Shown: piece by piece, positions 43,041 to 51,328 of the stretch
How positions within the stretch are numbered: the first letter of the stretch is position 1
How the letters are laid out: every line of letters starts with the position of its first letter
From: Alistipes sp.
GTDB taxonomy: Bacteria; Bacteroidota; Bacteroidia; Bacteroidales; Rikenellaceae
DNA: 60,269 nt
Assembly: GCA_017558115.1 (NCBI GenBank)
Contig: JAFYWG010000039.1
Span: 1 to 60,269 of the forward strand
Reading direction: 5' to 3'
The notes under the pieces: generated by a model
What the model was told of the DNA's origin: nothing
Database searches by the model: none
The model's input: only the letters and a program-made list of their open reading frames with translations
Made by a program: the position numbers and the translations under genes

Positions 43041-44399
43041 ATGGCAAAGTTGAAGCGTACGTTCTTTTGCACTTCGTGTGGCTACGAGACACCAAAGTGG
43101 TTGGGTAAGTGCCCCGCGTGTAGCGAGTGGAACACCATCACGGAGCACGTCGTGGCCAAGGAGTCCTCGTCGGTGGCCTCGCGCCTAACCTCCGTACCGA
43201 GGGTGGAGCCCCGCAAGGTGCAGGATATAGAGGAGCGCACCACGGTGCGTGTTGATGTCGGCATCGCGGAGGTCAACCGCGTGCTCGGAGGCGGCATGGT
43301 GCCCGGATCGCTCATCCTGTTGGGTGGCGAGCCTGGAATTGGCAAGTCGACACTATCGTTGCAGTTGGCACTTACGGAGAATGGTCTACGCACGCTCTAC
43401 GTGTCGGGAGAGGAGTCTGCCGAGCAGATAAAGATGCGTGCTATGCGCCTCGGCATACGTAATCAGGAGTGTACGGTATTTACCGAGACCCTGTTGGAGA
43501 ATATCGTGGCGCAGATTGAGGATATGCGCCCAGATGTCGTTATCATCGACTCCATTCAGACTATATCCACCGATCTTGTTGAGTCGTCGGCGGGTAGTGT
43601 GACACAGATACGCGAGTGTGCAGCAACGCTCCTAAAGGTGGCTAAGTCGCTCGGCATAGCGGTGTTTATCATCGGCCATATAACTAAGGAGGGCTCTATT
43701 GCGGGCCCCAAGATCTTGGAGCATATAGTGGATGTCGTCCTCCAGTTCGAGGGTGACGGCAACCACACCTACCGCATACTGCGCGGCATAAAGAACCGAT
43801 TTGGCGCTACGTACGAGATTGGCGTCTTCGAGATGCGTGAGGAGGGACTACGCGAGGTGGCAAACCCCTCGGAGATACTTCTCTCGCACTATGACGAGCC
43901 CCTTGCGGGTAGTGCCGTGGGTGCTGCAGTCGATGGCATGCGCCCCTACCTTATTGAGGTGCAGGCCTTGGTTAGTGGCGCAGCATATGGCACGCCCCAG
44001 CGCTCGACGACGGGCTTCGACCAGCGCAGACTAAATATGCTCCTCGCGGTATTGGAGAAGCGCGTGGGCATGAAGATGTTCCAGAAGGATGTCTTCCTAA
44101 ACTTCGCTGGAGGCTTCAAGATTGCTGATACGGGCATGGACTTGGCTGTGGTGGCAGCTATAATATCGTCGTACTACGACCGCGCACTCATGGAGGGTGT
44201 ATGCTGTGCTGGTGAGATAGGTCTCTCGGGAGAGGTGCGCCCCGCGCCACGTACCGAGCAGCGCATCGCCGAGGCAGCACGCTTGGGCTTTAAGCGCATC
44301 GTGGTGTCGAGCTTCGTGGCTAAGAGCATTAAGAAGCACAAGGATATCGATGTGGTGTATATCTCGAGCATTGAGGAGCTGCCCAAGGCACTCTTTTAG
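43041..44399 (+). CDS. radA: DNA repair protein RadA
   Basis: 452 aa. It has an N-terminal C4 zinc finger (CTSCGYE and CPACSEW), Walker A GGEPGIGKSTL, Walker B VVIIDSIQT, and the RadA-specific KNRFG motif followed by a Lon-like C-terminal domain. It drives branch migration during recombinational repair. It follows rseP by 11 bp and is closed by a terminator. Confidence 0.97.
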   Translation: MAKLKRTFFCTSCGYETPKWLGKCPACSEWNTITEHVVAKESSSVASRLTSVPRVEPRKVQDIEERTTVRVDVGIAEVNRVLGGGMVPGSLILLGGEPGIGKSTLSLQLALTENGLRTLYVSGEESAEQIKMRAMRLGIRNQECTVFTETLLENIVAQIEDMRPDVVIIDSIQTISTDLVESSAGSVTQIRECAATLLKVAKSLGIAVFIIGHITKEGSIAGPKILEHIVDVVLQFEGDGNHTYRILRGIKNRFGATYEIGVFEMREEGLREVANPSEILLSHYDEPLAGSAVGAAVDGMRPYLIEVQALVSGAAYGTPQRSTTGFDQRRLNMLLAVLEKRVGMKMFQKDVFLNFAGGFKIADTGMDLAVVAAIISSYYDRALMEGVCCAGEIGLSGEVRPAPRTEQRIAEAARLGFKRIVVSSFVAKSIKKHKDIDVVYISSIEELPKALF

Positions 44400-44429
44400 T
44401 GCGTTTGAAACATTAACGGTATAGAATTT

Positions 44430-44466
44430 GAGACTCCCTACGATAAATGTGGGGAGTCTCCTTATT
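44430..44466 (+). terminator. radA terminator
   Basis: GAGACTCCC/GGGGAGTCTC stem with a loop of about 12 nt, then CTTATTT. Confidence 0.75.
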
Positions 44467-44493
44467 TATATATATGTACTTAAAAGCTGTAGT

Positions 44494-44817
44494 ATGAAAC
44501 GAGCCGATTTCGATAACCTTATCTCTTCCGAGGGCCTTGTGCTCATAGATTTCTATGCCGCATGGTGTGGTGCATGTGGGGCAATAGATGATGCGCTGGA
44601 TCGTGTGGTGCTCTCCATGGGCGATGTTGTGACGCTTGTGCGCATAGATACCACCACGCCCACGAGTTTCGAACTTGTGCGACGATATAATGTCGTGGCA
44701 CTACCCACGCTCATGCTCTTCTCGCGCGGTAGGGTGCTGTGGCGCGAGTGCGGGCTAATTACGTTCGAGCGCCTCTCGGGTATTGTCCGTCGCTTCCACT
44801 CTGCAAACGTATATTGA
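44494..44817 (+). CDS. Thioredoxin-fold protein
   Basis: 107 aa from ATG 44494; the earlier in-frame ATG at 44428 lies in the radA terminator. The redox motif is WCGAC (CxxC type) after DFYAAW, with cis-Pro in VVALPTLMLF. The cytosolic size fits a small thioredoxin. It could support MsrA and fRMsr in this window, but that is only inference. Confidence 0.85.
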   Translation: MKRADFDNLISSEGLVLIDFYAAWCGACGAIDDALDRVVLSMGDVVTLVRIDTTTPTSFELVRRYNVVALPTLMLFSRGRVLWRECGLITFERLSGIVRRFHSANVY

Positions 44818-44910
44818 TTTATGTGCAAATGCAGTGCGCTGATTGGTAGTGTGTTGTGTGAATCTATGAGCTATATATGGCACAGTTACTCAAAAAAAGA
44901 GGAGCAAAAT

Positions 44911-44941
44911 TTTGCAAATTAAAAAAACTTGTGTACTTTTG
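44911..44941 (+). promoter_or_regulatory. Promoter of tRNA-Thr
   Basis: TTTG (44911-44914), 19 nt, TACTTTTG (44934-44941); the start is about 25 nt before the tRNA. Confidence 0.8.
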
Positions 44942-44973
44942 TGCACTCTTTCATAGGAGTAGGGTTTATTATT

Positions 44974-45127
<154 letters not shown>

Positions 45128-45169
45128 TTTCAAAGGAGGACTTGGGAGGATTGTATGTGTAGTCCCGTA

Positions 45170-45187
45170 CGGGTGCAAGAGCACCCG
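45170..45187. repeat. Small hairpin CGGGTGC-AAGA-GCACCCG
   Basis: A perfect 7-bp stem. Its core GGTGCAAGAGCACC occurs again at 50178-50191. It lies between the two tRNA-derived repeats next to CTCCTTTTCAAAGGAG (45123-45138). Confidence 0.6.
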
Positions 45188-45293
45188 TCAGTTCAAGCCT
45201 GATCAACAGCTCAAAACGGGATGTTTGGCCATTAGGTTAAGCATCTCGTTTTGTTTTTATACTGTTTGAACGGACGACCTCTAAAGCCCTCCT
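45186..45293 (+). repeat. 108-bp direct repeat, copy 2
   Basis: Carries only the tRNA-Thr 3' part, so it cannot make a tRNA, and a second copy of the terminator. The 430-nt gap 45046-45477 holds these repeats and the next promoter but no gene. Confidence 0.9.
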
Positions 45294-45423
45294 CGTCATG
45301 TGACGTATTCAATAAGGTGGAAAGTAAACTTTTGTATCAAGGCATTTGCCAACCTAAAATAATATCACCTGCTATGTGCTTGATAATCCGTAATATATAA
45401 CAGCGCTATTTTTATCCATCTAT

Positions 45424-45455
45424 TTTGGTGGAAAACTTTTATAAAGTTATCTTTG
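45424..45455 (+). promoter_or_regulatory. Promoter of the TPR regulator gene
   Basis: TTTG (45424-45427), 20 nt, TATCTTTG (45448-45455). The spacer contains GAAAACTTTT-ATA, also found in the promoters at 47232 and 49205. Confidence 0.82.
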
Positions 45456-45477
45456 TATTGTGAACAAACTTTTGGAT

Positions 45478-47136
45478 ATGAAACGACTACTTTTTATACT
45501 TGTTTTTGCTGCGACTTTTGTTGCTTGCGAACGCCACTCGGAGCATTGGAAGACTATAACCGATATGGAACGCATTATCGAGGAGCGTCCCGATAGTGTG
45601 CTTAATGTATTGCAGTCTATTGATACCGATGAATTGATTGGCGATGAAGAGCGAGCGAAACACGCCTTGCTCTACTCAATGGCATTAGATAAAAACTATA
45701 TTGACCGAACCGACTTTGAGGTATTGCAACCCGCTATTGATTATTATAAGGAGAACGGCACTGCGACAGATAAACTTCGCACCTACTATTATCAAGGCCG
45801 CATCTATCAGAACGCAGGCAATGATGCTGCGGCGTTAGAGTGTTTTGCAAAAGCAATCGCGGATGGCGATGAGTCGGAGGATATATTAACAAAAGCACGC
45901 ATATATTTTGCAAAGGGAAAAATTTATTACTCATTATACGAGTGGGATGTCTTTATAGAGGCTAATAAAAGTGCTGCTGAATACTTCAAACAGGCTGAAA
46001 AGTATGATAGTTATGTCAATTGTATGATTGGAATTATTAGCGGTTATACTTTAAACGATAATTTGAGTGCAGCGTTACCTTACATTGATGTATGTAAGCA
46101 GTATAAGGCGACTATGAGATTTTCTTTATTATGTAATTTCTACTCATCATATATAACATATCTCGCAGATTGTGGCACTGATGACGAAATTCAAGATGCA
46201 ATAAATGAGTATCTCGATACCATTCCCGAAGAGAACATAGATTGGCTCACACTTGCTAATGCCTACATTAAATTCGGTCAATATGAAGAGGCACTACAAG
46301 CAATTGAGCAGTACAAGAATAGTACAAATACATCAGAGGAGATAAAGTATAAGGCGTTAAAATCTAAAATATACGAAAAATTAGGCAGATATGAAGAGTC
46401 TTTGAGGGCATATAAAGAGTATATGGTCGTATCAGATAGTACCACCTGGGCAGTAATGCAACAAGACACGAAGTTTGTCGAGGAGCGTCATAACTTGGAG
46501 ATGGCAAAGGCAAGGGAGACCGAGGCAAAGAATAGACTTACAATCATTGTGTTAGGTTGTGCGGTTGCACTTATGGCATCACTCTATATCATTAATCTTA
46601 TTCGTAAGCGACTTAAGAAGAGCAGAGTTGAGAACGCACAACTATTAAGCGAGAAGGCACTCTACGAACAGATGTATAATGAGGTAGTTGCAGAGCGTGA
46701 TGCACTCAACGAGATGATTGCCAACAACACAATCAAGGAGGAGGCAATGGAGGTTATCAAGAAGCGACTTGGGGTATTGAACACTATCATCGTGTCGCAC
46801 CTATCGGCAAAAGATACTGACATCAAGCGAGCAAATGAGGAGTTGGAGCACCTAATTGCCAACCGCAACGATTTTATAAAGTCAACTCGTCTAACATTGG
46901 AGGAGAACTATCCCCACTTCTTTGCTTATCTCCACGAGAAGGGTCTCGAAGAGTTTGAGATTGACTTCTGCTGTCTGTATGCTATCGGCTTAAAGGGCAA
47001 GGAGATTAAGGCATACACCAACCTTACACGCCACTACAAGGATAGCAGCGAGGTACGCCAGAAGCTCGGACTCTCGGAGAGCGACACCAATCTCTCGAAC
47101 TTCTTGCAAAAGTTGCTTAAAAAGGAGGGTGAGTAA
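45478..47136 (+). CDS. Membrane TPR protein with C-terminal HTH-like domain
   Basis: From ATG 45478, 552 aa. A lipoprotein-like signal (MKRLLFILVFAATFVAC) is followed by TPR-type helical repeats (about 40-330) and one membrane helix (LTIIVLGCAVALMASLYIINLI, about 355). A coiled coil comes next, then a C-terminal region reading FEIDFCCLYAIGLKGKEIKAYTN and GLSESDTNLSNFLQKLL. That resembles the LuxR-like HTH ends of Bacteroidales TPR regulators. It would sense the periplasm and act on DNA from the membrane, probably on the adjacent lipoprotein genes. A GTG at 45460 is an alternative start but abuts the promoter. Confidence 0.75.
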   Translation: MKRLLFILVFAATFVACERHSEHWKTITDMERIIEERPDSVLNVLQSIDTDELIGDEERAKHALLYSMALDKNYIDRTDFEVLQPAIDYYKENGTATDKLRTYYYQGRIYQNAGNDAAALECFAKAIADGDESEDILTKARIYFAKGKIYYSLYEWDVFIEANKSAAEYFKQAEKYDSYVNCMIGIISGYTLNDNLSAALPYIDVCKQYKATMRFSLLCNFYSSYITYLADCGTDDEIQDAINEYLDTIPEENIDWLTLANAYIKFGQYEEALQAIEQYKNSTNTSEEIKYKALKSKIYEKLGRYEESLRAYKEYMVVSDSTTWAVMQQDTKFVEERHNLEMAKARETEAKNRLTIIVLGCAVALMASLYIINLIRKRLKKSRVENAQLLSEKALYEQMYNEVVAERDALNEMIANNTIKEEAMEVIKKRLGVLNTIIVSHLSAKDTDIKRANEELEHLIANRNDFIKSTRLTLEENYPHFFAYLHEKGLEEFEIDFCCLYAIGLKGKEIKAYTNLTRHYKDSSEVRQKLGLSESDTNLSNFLQKLLKKEGE

Positions 47137-47197
47137 ACTTTTTGCACTCCTACATCTCCAACAGGCAGTAAAAATTTTCTTATATATCAATTATTCA

Positions 47198-47234
47198 ACG
47201 AGTTACAGGCGCAAGTTTGTAACTCGTTTATTTT
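47198..47234 (+). terminator. Terminator of the TPR regulator gene
   Basis: A perfect 10-bp stem ACGAGTTACA/TGTAACTCGT with a 10-nt loop, then TTATTTT. The T tract overlaps the -33 box of the next promoter. Confidence 0.88.
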
Positions 47235-47262
47235 GCAGAAAACTTTTCATAGGGTAACTTTG
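47232..47262 (+). promoter_or_regulatory. Promoter of the FN3-like lipoprotein gene
   Basis: TTTG (47232-47235), 19 nt with GAAAACTTTT, TAACTTTG (47255-47262). It gives a leader of about 180 nt containing a run of eight G (47329-47336). Confidence 0.8.
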
Positions 47263-47446
47263 TGTTAGGATAAAGAAAAAAATACCCCTCCAAATGCATT
47301 TTTCTGCCCCAAAATTTGGAAAATTCAAGGGGGGGGTAAATTTGTAGTCGAATATTTAAAACGCTGTCAAAACAGACAAAACGGGCGAATAAGAACAACT
47401 ATTAGAAGTGTAATAAGATAGTATTTACTAAATAAACTTTAGGATT

Positions 47447-48964
47447 ATGAAAAACTTGATTTGCGGAATTAAGCAACGTGGTTTATCGGCGTGGGTACGT
47501 AAACCGCAACATTTCCTCCACGCACTTATTATGTGTGCTGTGATTCTATTTATTGGCTGTGATCAGTCGGAGGTTGACGGAATCAAAAAGCTTGGTGTAA
47601 AAATTGAGATTGAGGCAACAAGCGAATCTTCAATCTCTTTCAAAATTAGCTCAAGCAATGCAACCGAGGTGAGATATCTTGTTGCAAAGGCTTCCGAGGG
47701 TATGTGCGATGCTGAGGAGATATTGGCAGATGGACTCCCATCGAAGGTGAACCAGGAGTATATTGCAAAGGTGAATAACCTTGACCGCAACACCCCATAC
47801 CTCATTGCAGTAGCTGCAAAGAACAACAATGGTATTGAAGTGGCTTACGATATTGTAACAACATCGTCAAAGAGGTACGATGAGGTGACACTCGACTTTA
47901 GCCTTGTGCGTCGCTTGTTGAATGAAAGCTACTCCGAAACTGAGTTTGCACTCCTTTTTACCGATGTAGACCCCGAGTGCGAGCTCACGTTGGTTTTCAA
48001 TGCCGAACCAAACGAAATACTCCCCGAGGGTAACTATTCAACAGATGGAGGTTTCAATGCAACCATTGATGCCAAGAGGTCTTTCCTCAGCTCTACAAAT
48101 GGCGATGAACCAATCTATTTTGATAAGATTGATGCAAAAGTGCAGATTCCACACAGAGATATTAGAGATAAGTATCTCATCACTGCAGATATGTACGCAG
48201 GCGATACGCTCTACACGGTTGTCATCTATGATTATGTGGGCAATATGCCTGTCTACGACACTTCAAATATGGTTTTTGGCTATCCAGTGATTCGTGAGAA
48301 AAATCAGGGCAAATGTGCTACGATAATTTTTAATACAGAGGATGAAAAGGCAACGCTTGTCCTTGAGGCATATCTTTACAATCCCAACAGAATGTATTTA
48401 ATGCCTGGCGAGTATAAGATAAGCAGTGGTGAGAGTGATTTTGTCGCTGGAGACATTGATGCTCAAAGTTCGTGGTTTATTGCTAATGGCTATTATGGAG
48501 AGCTTGTAAGCGGTGTGGTTAATGTCTCGATAGACGATGATTATAACTATAACTTTGTCGTGGATGTCGAAGATGAGCTGGGCCGCATAGTAAAGTTCGA
48601 GTACTCAGGCTTTTTGCCCGAGATGTACTTTGTGGACCAATTTACGCTTAATTCAGCAGCTATCAGCGAGGTTGAGAGTGGCAGATACCGTATGGAGTTT
48701 GGTGGCAGCCACAACCTATCGTTTGAGGTTTGTGCAGAATCGCTTACGGAGGGTAGTTATCCTATTGCGGAGGCAAGTGAGGCTCAATCGCAATATATTG
48801 ATAAGGCAACCTTTAGTTTCAGCTCACCGTTAGGCGATATAGCCATCAAGCGTGGTGAGATGCGTATTCTCGAAATAGAAGAGGATTTTGTTGAGTTTAG
48901 CTTTGAGCTACATTCGCAGGATGACTACTGCATCTGGAAAGGGAGATACCGCGGAGTTATTTAG
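47447..48964 (+). CDS. Large lipoprotein with FN3-like N-terminal domain
   Basis: 505 aa. The N-terminus is long for a signal (MKNLICGIKQRGLSAWVRK...) but ends in a proper lipobox, LFIGC, near residue 38. Residues about 50-125 look like a fibronectin-type III domain (SISFKISSSNATEVRYLVAK, NLDRNTPYLIAVAAKNNNG). The rest is beta-rich with acidic loops and two resembling modules (LTLVFNAEPNEILPEGNYS; LVLEAYLYNPNRMYLMPGEY). Probably a surface lipoprotein; function unknown. It lies between two copies of the duplicated regulator-tail block. Confidence 0.7.
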   Translation: MKNLICGIKQRGLSAWVRKPQHFLHALIMCAVILFIGCDQSEVDGIKKLGVKIEIEATSESSISFKISSSNATEVRYLVAKASEGMCDAEEILADGLPSKVNQEYIAKVNNLDRNTPYLIAVAAKNNNGIEVAYDIVTTSSKRYDEVTLDFSLVRRLLNESYSETEFALLFTDVDPECELTLVFNAEPNEILPEGNYSTDGGFNATIDAKRSFLSSTNGDEPIYFDKIDAKVQIPHRDIRDKYLITADMYAGDTLYTVVIYDYVGNMPVYDTSNMVFGYPVIREKNQGKCATIIFNTEDEKATLVLEAYLYNPNRMYLMPGEYKISSGESDFVAGDIDAQSSWFIANGYYGELVSGVVNVSIDDDYNYNFVVDVEDELGRIVKFEYSGFLPEMYFVDQFTLNSAAISEVESGRYRMEFGGSHNLSFEVCAESLTEGSYPIAEASEAQSQYIDKATFSFSSPLGDIAIKRGEMRILEIEEDFVEFSFELHSQDDYCIWKGRYRGVI

Positions 48965-48980
48965 TAGCATTAAACCTCCT

Positions 48981-49109
48981 AAGGCATATACCAACCTTAC
49001 ACGCCACTACAAGGATAGCAGCGAGGTACGCCAGAAGTTCGGACTCTCGGAGAGCGACACCAACCTCTCGATCTTCTTGCAGAAACTGCTTAAAAAGGAG
49101 GGTGAGTAA
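48981..49109 (+). pseudogene. Detached copy of the TPR regulator C-terminus
   Basis: 42 codons matching the regulator's last residues (KAYTNLTRHYKDSSEVRQ..., ending LLKKEGE and stop), with only a few substitutions. It has no start of its own and lies just after the lipoprotein gene stop, so it is a duplication scar. Confidence 0.85.
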
Positions 49110-49170
49110 ACTTTTTATACTACGACATTGAGAAAAGAAAACAAAAATTTTCTTATATATCAATTATTCA

Positions 49171-49208
49171 ACGAGTTACATACGCAAGTTTGTAACTCGT
49201 TTATTTTG
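49171..49208 (+). terminator. Terminator in repeat copy 2
   Basis: ACGAGTTACA/TGTAACTCGT perfect stem with loop TACGCAAGTT, then TTATTTTG. It now ends transcription of the FN3-like lipoprotein gene. Confidence 0.87.
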
Positions 49209-49235
49209 CAGAAAACTTTTCATAGGGTAATTTTG
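49205..49235 (+). promoter_or_regulatory. Promoter of the lipocalin-like lipoprotein gene
   Basis: TTTG (49205-49208), 19 nt with GAAAACTTTT, TAATTTTG (49228-49235). Confidence 0.8.
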
Positions 49236-49318
49236 TGTAAAGCAAGTAACAAACTGAAAAATATTATTCACTAAAACGATGAATAATTAATATATGTCTT
49301 ACTAACAAATTTCGTATT

Positions 49319-50107
49319 ATGAAAAGGTATGCTAAATTGTTGTTGATGCTTGCGGTAGCAGGTGTGGCAGCGTCGTGCGAAAGGGAGTTTGTCAACGCGA
49401 ATAACGAGACTGGCGGACAAACAAATTCAACAGTTGTAGAGGAAAACGATGCAGAAGAGGCCAAAAAATTCGTTGGATGCTGGACACTTACTGTTGAAGC
49501 AAACCCCAATAGTCAGATGAGTAGCCATTCAGACTATATGTACTACTTCGAGGAGAATGGTAGTGGCTATAGAACAATGGATGGTTATAATAAGGAGGAG
49601 GTTATTAACCACATATCTCGTGCATCACTCTCCTATTGGGTAAAGGGAGGAAATCTATGGATACAATATAGTGACAGTGAACCAGACGAGTGGGAGTATA
49701 AATTTAGTGACAATACCCTCTCGCTTCACCGCTGTGGGTCTGAGCCAGATAATATCAAGGTTTACACAAGGGTAGAAGAGTCAGATTCACGCTTTATAGG
49801 CGACTGGAGTACAACAACACAATATGGCGAATATTACTATGACGAACATATTAAATTTGTCACTCCAATGGATGGTTTTATGTATCATAGCAAATACGAT
49901 AATCCAAATGCGGCACCAATTGAGGGCCCTTCGTATCCCCAATGGTTTAAGTACACTTTCGATGATGATGTTGTATACATATCACGTGTAGAAAATATGA
50001 ATGCAACCCCATCGAAGAAGTATTATCGCTTTGGAGGTGATAAGCTCTACTTGAGCAACACGAAGAATGGCATTGAGACTTGCTACAGCACAATCAAGAA
50101 AGAATAG
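49319..50107 (+). CDS. Lipoprotein with two lipocalin-like modules
   Basis: 262 aa. Lipoprotein signal MKRYAKLLLMLAVAGVAASC (lipid Cys 20), a Gly/Asn-rich linker, then two similar modules. One begins KFVGCWTLTVEANPNS (about 50) and the other RFIGDWSTTTQYGEYY (about 158). The GxW start is the lipocalin-like hallmark. Each module ends with a short strand set. The ligand is unknown. Its promoter is a copy of that of the preceding lipoprotein gene, so both are likely under the same control. Confidence 0.75.
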   Translation: MKRYAKLLLMLAVAGVAASCEREFVNANNETGGQTNSTVVEENDAEEAKKFVGCWTLTVEANPNSQMSSHSDYMYYFEENGSGYRTMDGYNKEEVINHISRASLSYWVKGGNLWIQYSDSEPDEWEYKFSDNTLSLHRCGSEPDNIKVYTRVEESDSRFIGDWSTTTQYGEYYYDEHIKFVTPMDGFMYHSKYDNPNAAPIEGPSYPQWFKYTFDDDVVYISRVENMNATPSKKYYRFGGDKLYLSNTKNGIETCYSTIKKE

Positions 50108-50130
50108 AAAATTTCTTATACCTATAATAA

Positions 50131-50156
50131 ATGGCGACTACTTCGGTAGTCGCCAT
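50131..50156 (+). terminator. Terminator after the lipocalin-like gene
   Basis: An 11-bp perfect stem ATGGCGACTAC/GTAGTCGCCAT with a TTCG tetraloop. Only TTGTCATAT follows, so the U-tract is weak. Confidence 0.6.
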
Positions 50157-50253
50157 TGTCATATATTAATCCAATTAGGTGCAAGAGCACCCGCTTGTGC
50201 CATTGTCGGAGCAAACTATCGGTTTTCTCTTTGCACCTTTCCCTTTTTCTCTA

Positions 50254-50284
50254 TTTGCTCATTCATCTTTTTTTACTATCTTTG
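50254..50284 (+). promoter_or_regulatory. Promoter of the YbbR-coaE-folP run
   Basis: TTTG (50254-50257), 19 nt, TATCTTTG (50277-50284); the ATG is at 50304. Confidence 0.85.
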
Positions 50285-50303
50285 CATATTATATCTATAT
50301 GCT

Positions 50304-50714
50304 ATGGAGAAGATAAAGACATTTTTTAAGTGGTTGCGCAGTTGTATCTCGCCCGTATATATCGTTATGCTTATTGCGGCATTCATATTGTGGTTCAGTA
50401 CTAAGCTCGGCCATACATACACCACCGACCACGATGTCACCGTCATCATTGACGGCGAGTCGTATGACGTAAACTGCAAAATCAAGGGTAAGGGCACCGA
50501 CCTTATCTACTACACCATATCGTCGAAGCGCAGTTGCTTCACCATACCTCTCTCGGACCTAACTATCGACCCCACAAGTGGTCACGTCACCGCAGAGTCT
50601 ATGAAGCAGGCGCTCATCCAGCGCATGAGCAACATCGAGGTCGAGGCTGTAGGCTCTGTGCCCATCATAAAGGGTGTGGTGGTAGCAGGTGAGGAACATA
50701 AAAATGTCGAGTAG
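50304..50714 (+). CDS. Short YbbR-like membrane protein
   Basis: 136 aa from ATG 50304; longer in-frame starts precede the promoter and are rejected. One N-terminal membrane helix (SPVYIVMLIAAFILWFSTKLGH) is followed by a single YbbR-like beta domain. It stands 2 bp before coaE, a typical Bacteroidota pairing. Role unknown; YbbR domains elsewhere regulate diadenylate cyclase. Confidence 0.75.
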   Translation: MEKIKTFFKWLRSCISPVYIVMLIAAFILWFSTKLGHTYTTDHDVTVIIDGESYDVNCKIKGKGTDLIYYTISSKRSCFTIPLSDLTIDPTSGHVTAESMKQALIQRMSNIEVEAVGSVPIIKGVVVAGEEHKNVE

Positions 50715-50716
50715 CT

Positions 50717-51328
50717 ATGTATAAGGTAGGTCTCACTGGCGGCATAGGCTCGGGTAAGAGCAAGGTCGCCGAACTTCTGCATGACAGGGGCGTCGCTGTC
50801 TACGACTCCGATAGTCGTGCTAAAGAGCTTATGAATGGCGATGAGGCTCTACGTCAGGCTCTTATCGCGGAGTTTGGCGCTGAGTGCTACACTGCTGAGG
50901 GGCTTAATCGCCCATGGCTTGCCCAGCGCGTATTCAACAACGAGGCGGAGCTTCAGAGGCTCAATGCCATTGTTCATCCCGCCGTTATGCACGACTTCGA
51001 GGCGTGGGCCTCAGCCCAGGAGTGCGACTATGTAGTCTTGGAGTCTGCCATACTCCTGGAGGCGGGCTTGGAGAAGCATGTAGACGTTGTGGTTGCGGTC
51101 ATGGCGCCCAAGGAGTTGCGCTTGGAGCGTGCTATGCTGCGTGATGGCGCTTCGCGCGAGCAGATAGAGGAGCGCATGCGTAACCAGATGAGCGACGACG
51201 AGCGCACGGATATGGCTAAGTATGCTATTGTAAATATAGACCTTGAAGAGTTGGAGGAGGATGTAGAGCAGCTACACCGCCGCTTGTGTTATGATTCTAA
51301 ACCCCGCGACAATAGATATACGGAGTAG
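50717..51328 (+). CDS. coaE: Dephospho-CoA kinase
   Basis: 203 aa. P-loop GLTGGIGSGKSKV at residues 5-17, the substrate-binding YDSDSRAKEL, and AILLEAGL and RMRNQMSDDER in the lid. It catalyses the last step of coenzyme A synthesis in the cytoplasm. Its 3' end overlaps folP by 38 bp. Confidence 0.96.
   Translation: MYKVGLTGGIGSGKSKVAELLHDRGVAVYDSDSRAKELMNGDEALRQALIAEFGAECYTAEGLNRPWLAQRVFNNEAELQRLNAIVHPAVMHDFEAWASAQECDYVVLESAILLEAGLEKHVDVVVAVMAPKELRLERAMLRDGASREQIEERMRNQMSDDERTDMAKYAIVNIDLEELEEDVEQLHRRLCYDSKPRDNRYTE

Larger units (their letters stand above)
47008..47265 (+). repeat. 258-bp direct repeat, copy 1
   Basis: Covers the last 42 codons of the TPR regulator, its terminator and the next promoter. 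Copy 2 is at 48981-49238, highly similar, with differences concentrated in the short stretch after the stop codon. Confidence 0.9.
48981..49238 (+). repeat. 258-bp direct repeat, copy 2
   Basis: The same length and order as copy 1: coding tail, terminator, promoter. Confidence 0.9.

Noticed and set aside
48888-49109. Open frame running through the end of the FN3-like gene into the repeated regulator tail
   Set aside because: Only the part after 48981 is homologous to the regulator; the first part is out-of-frame lipoprotein sequence.
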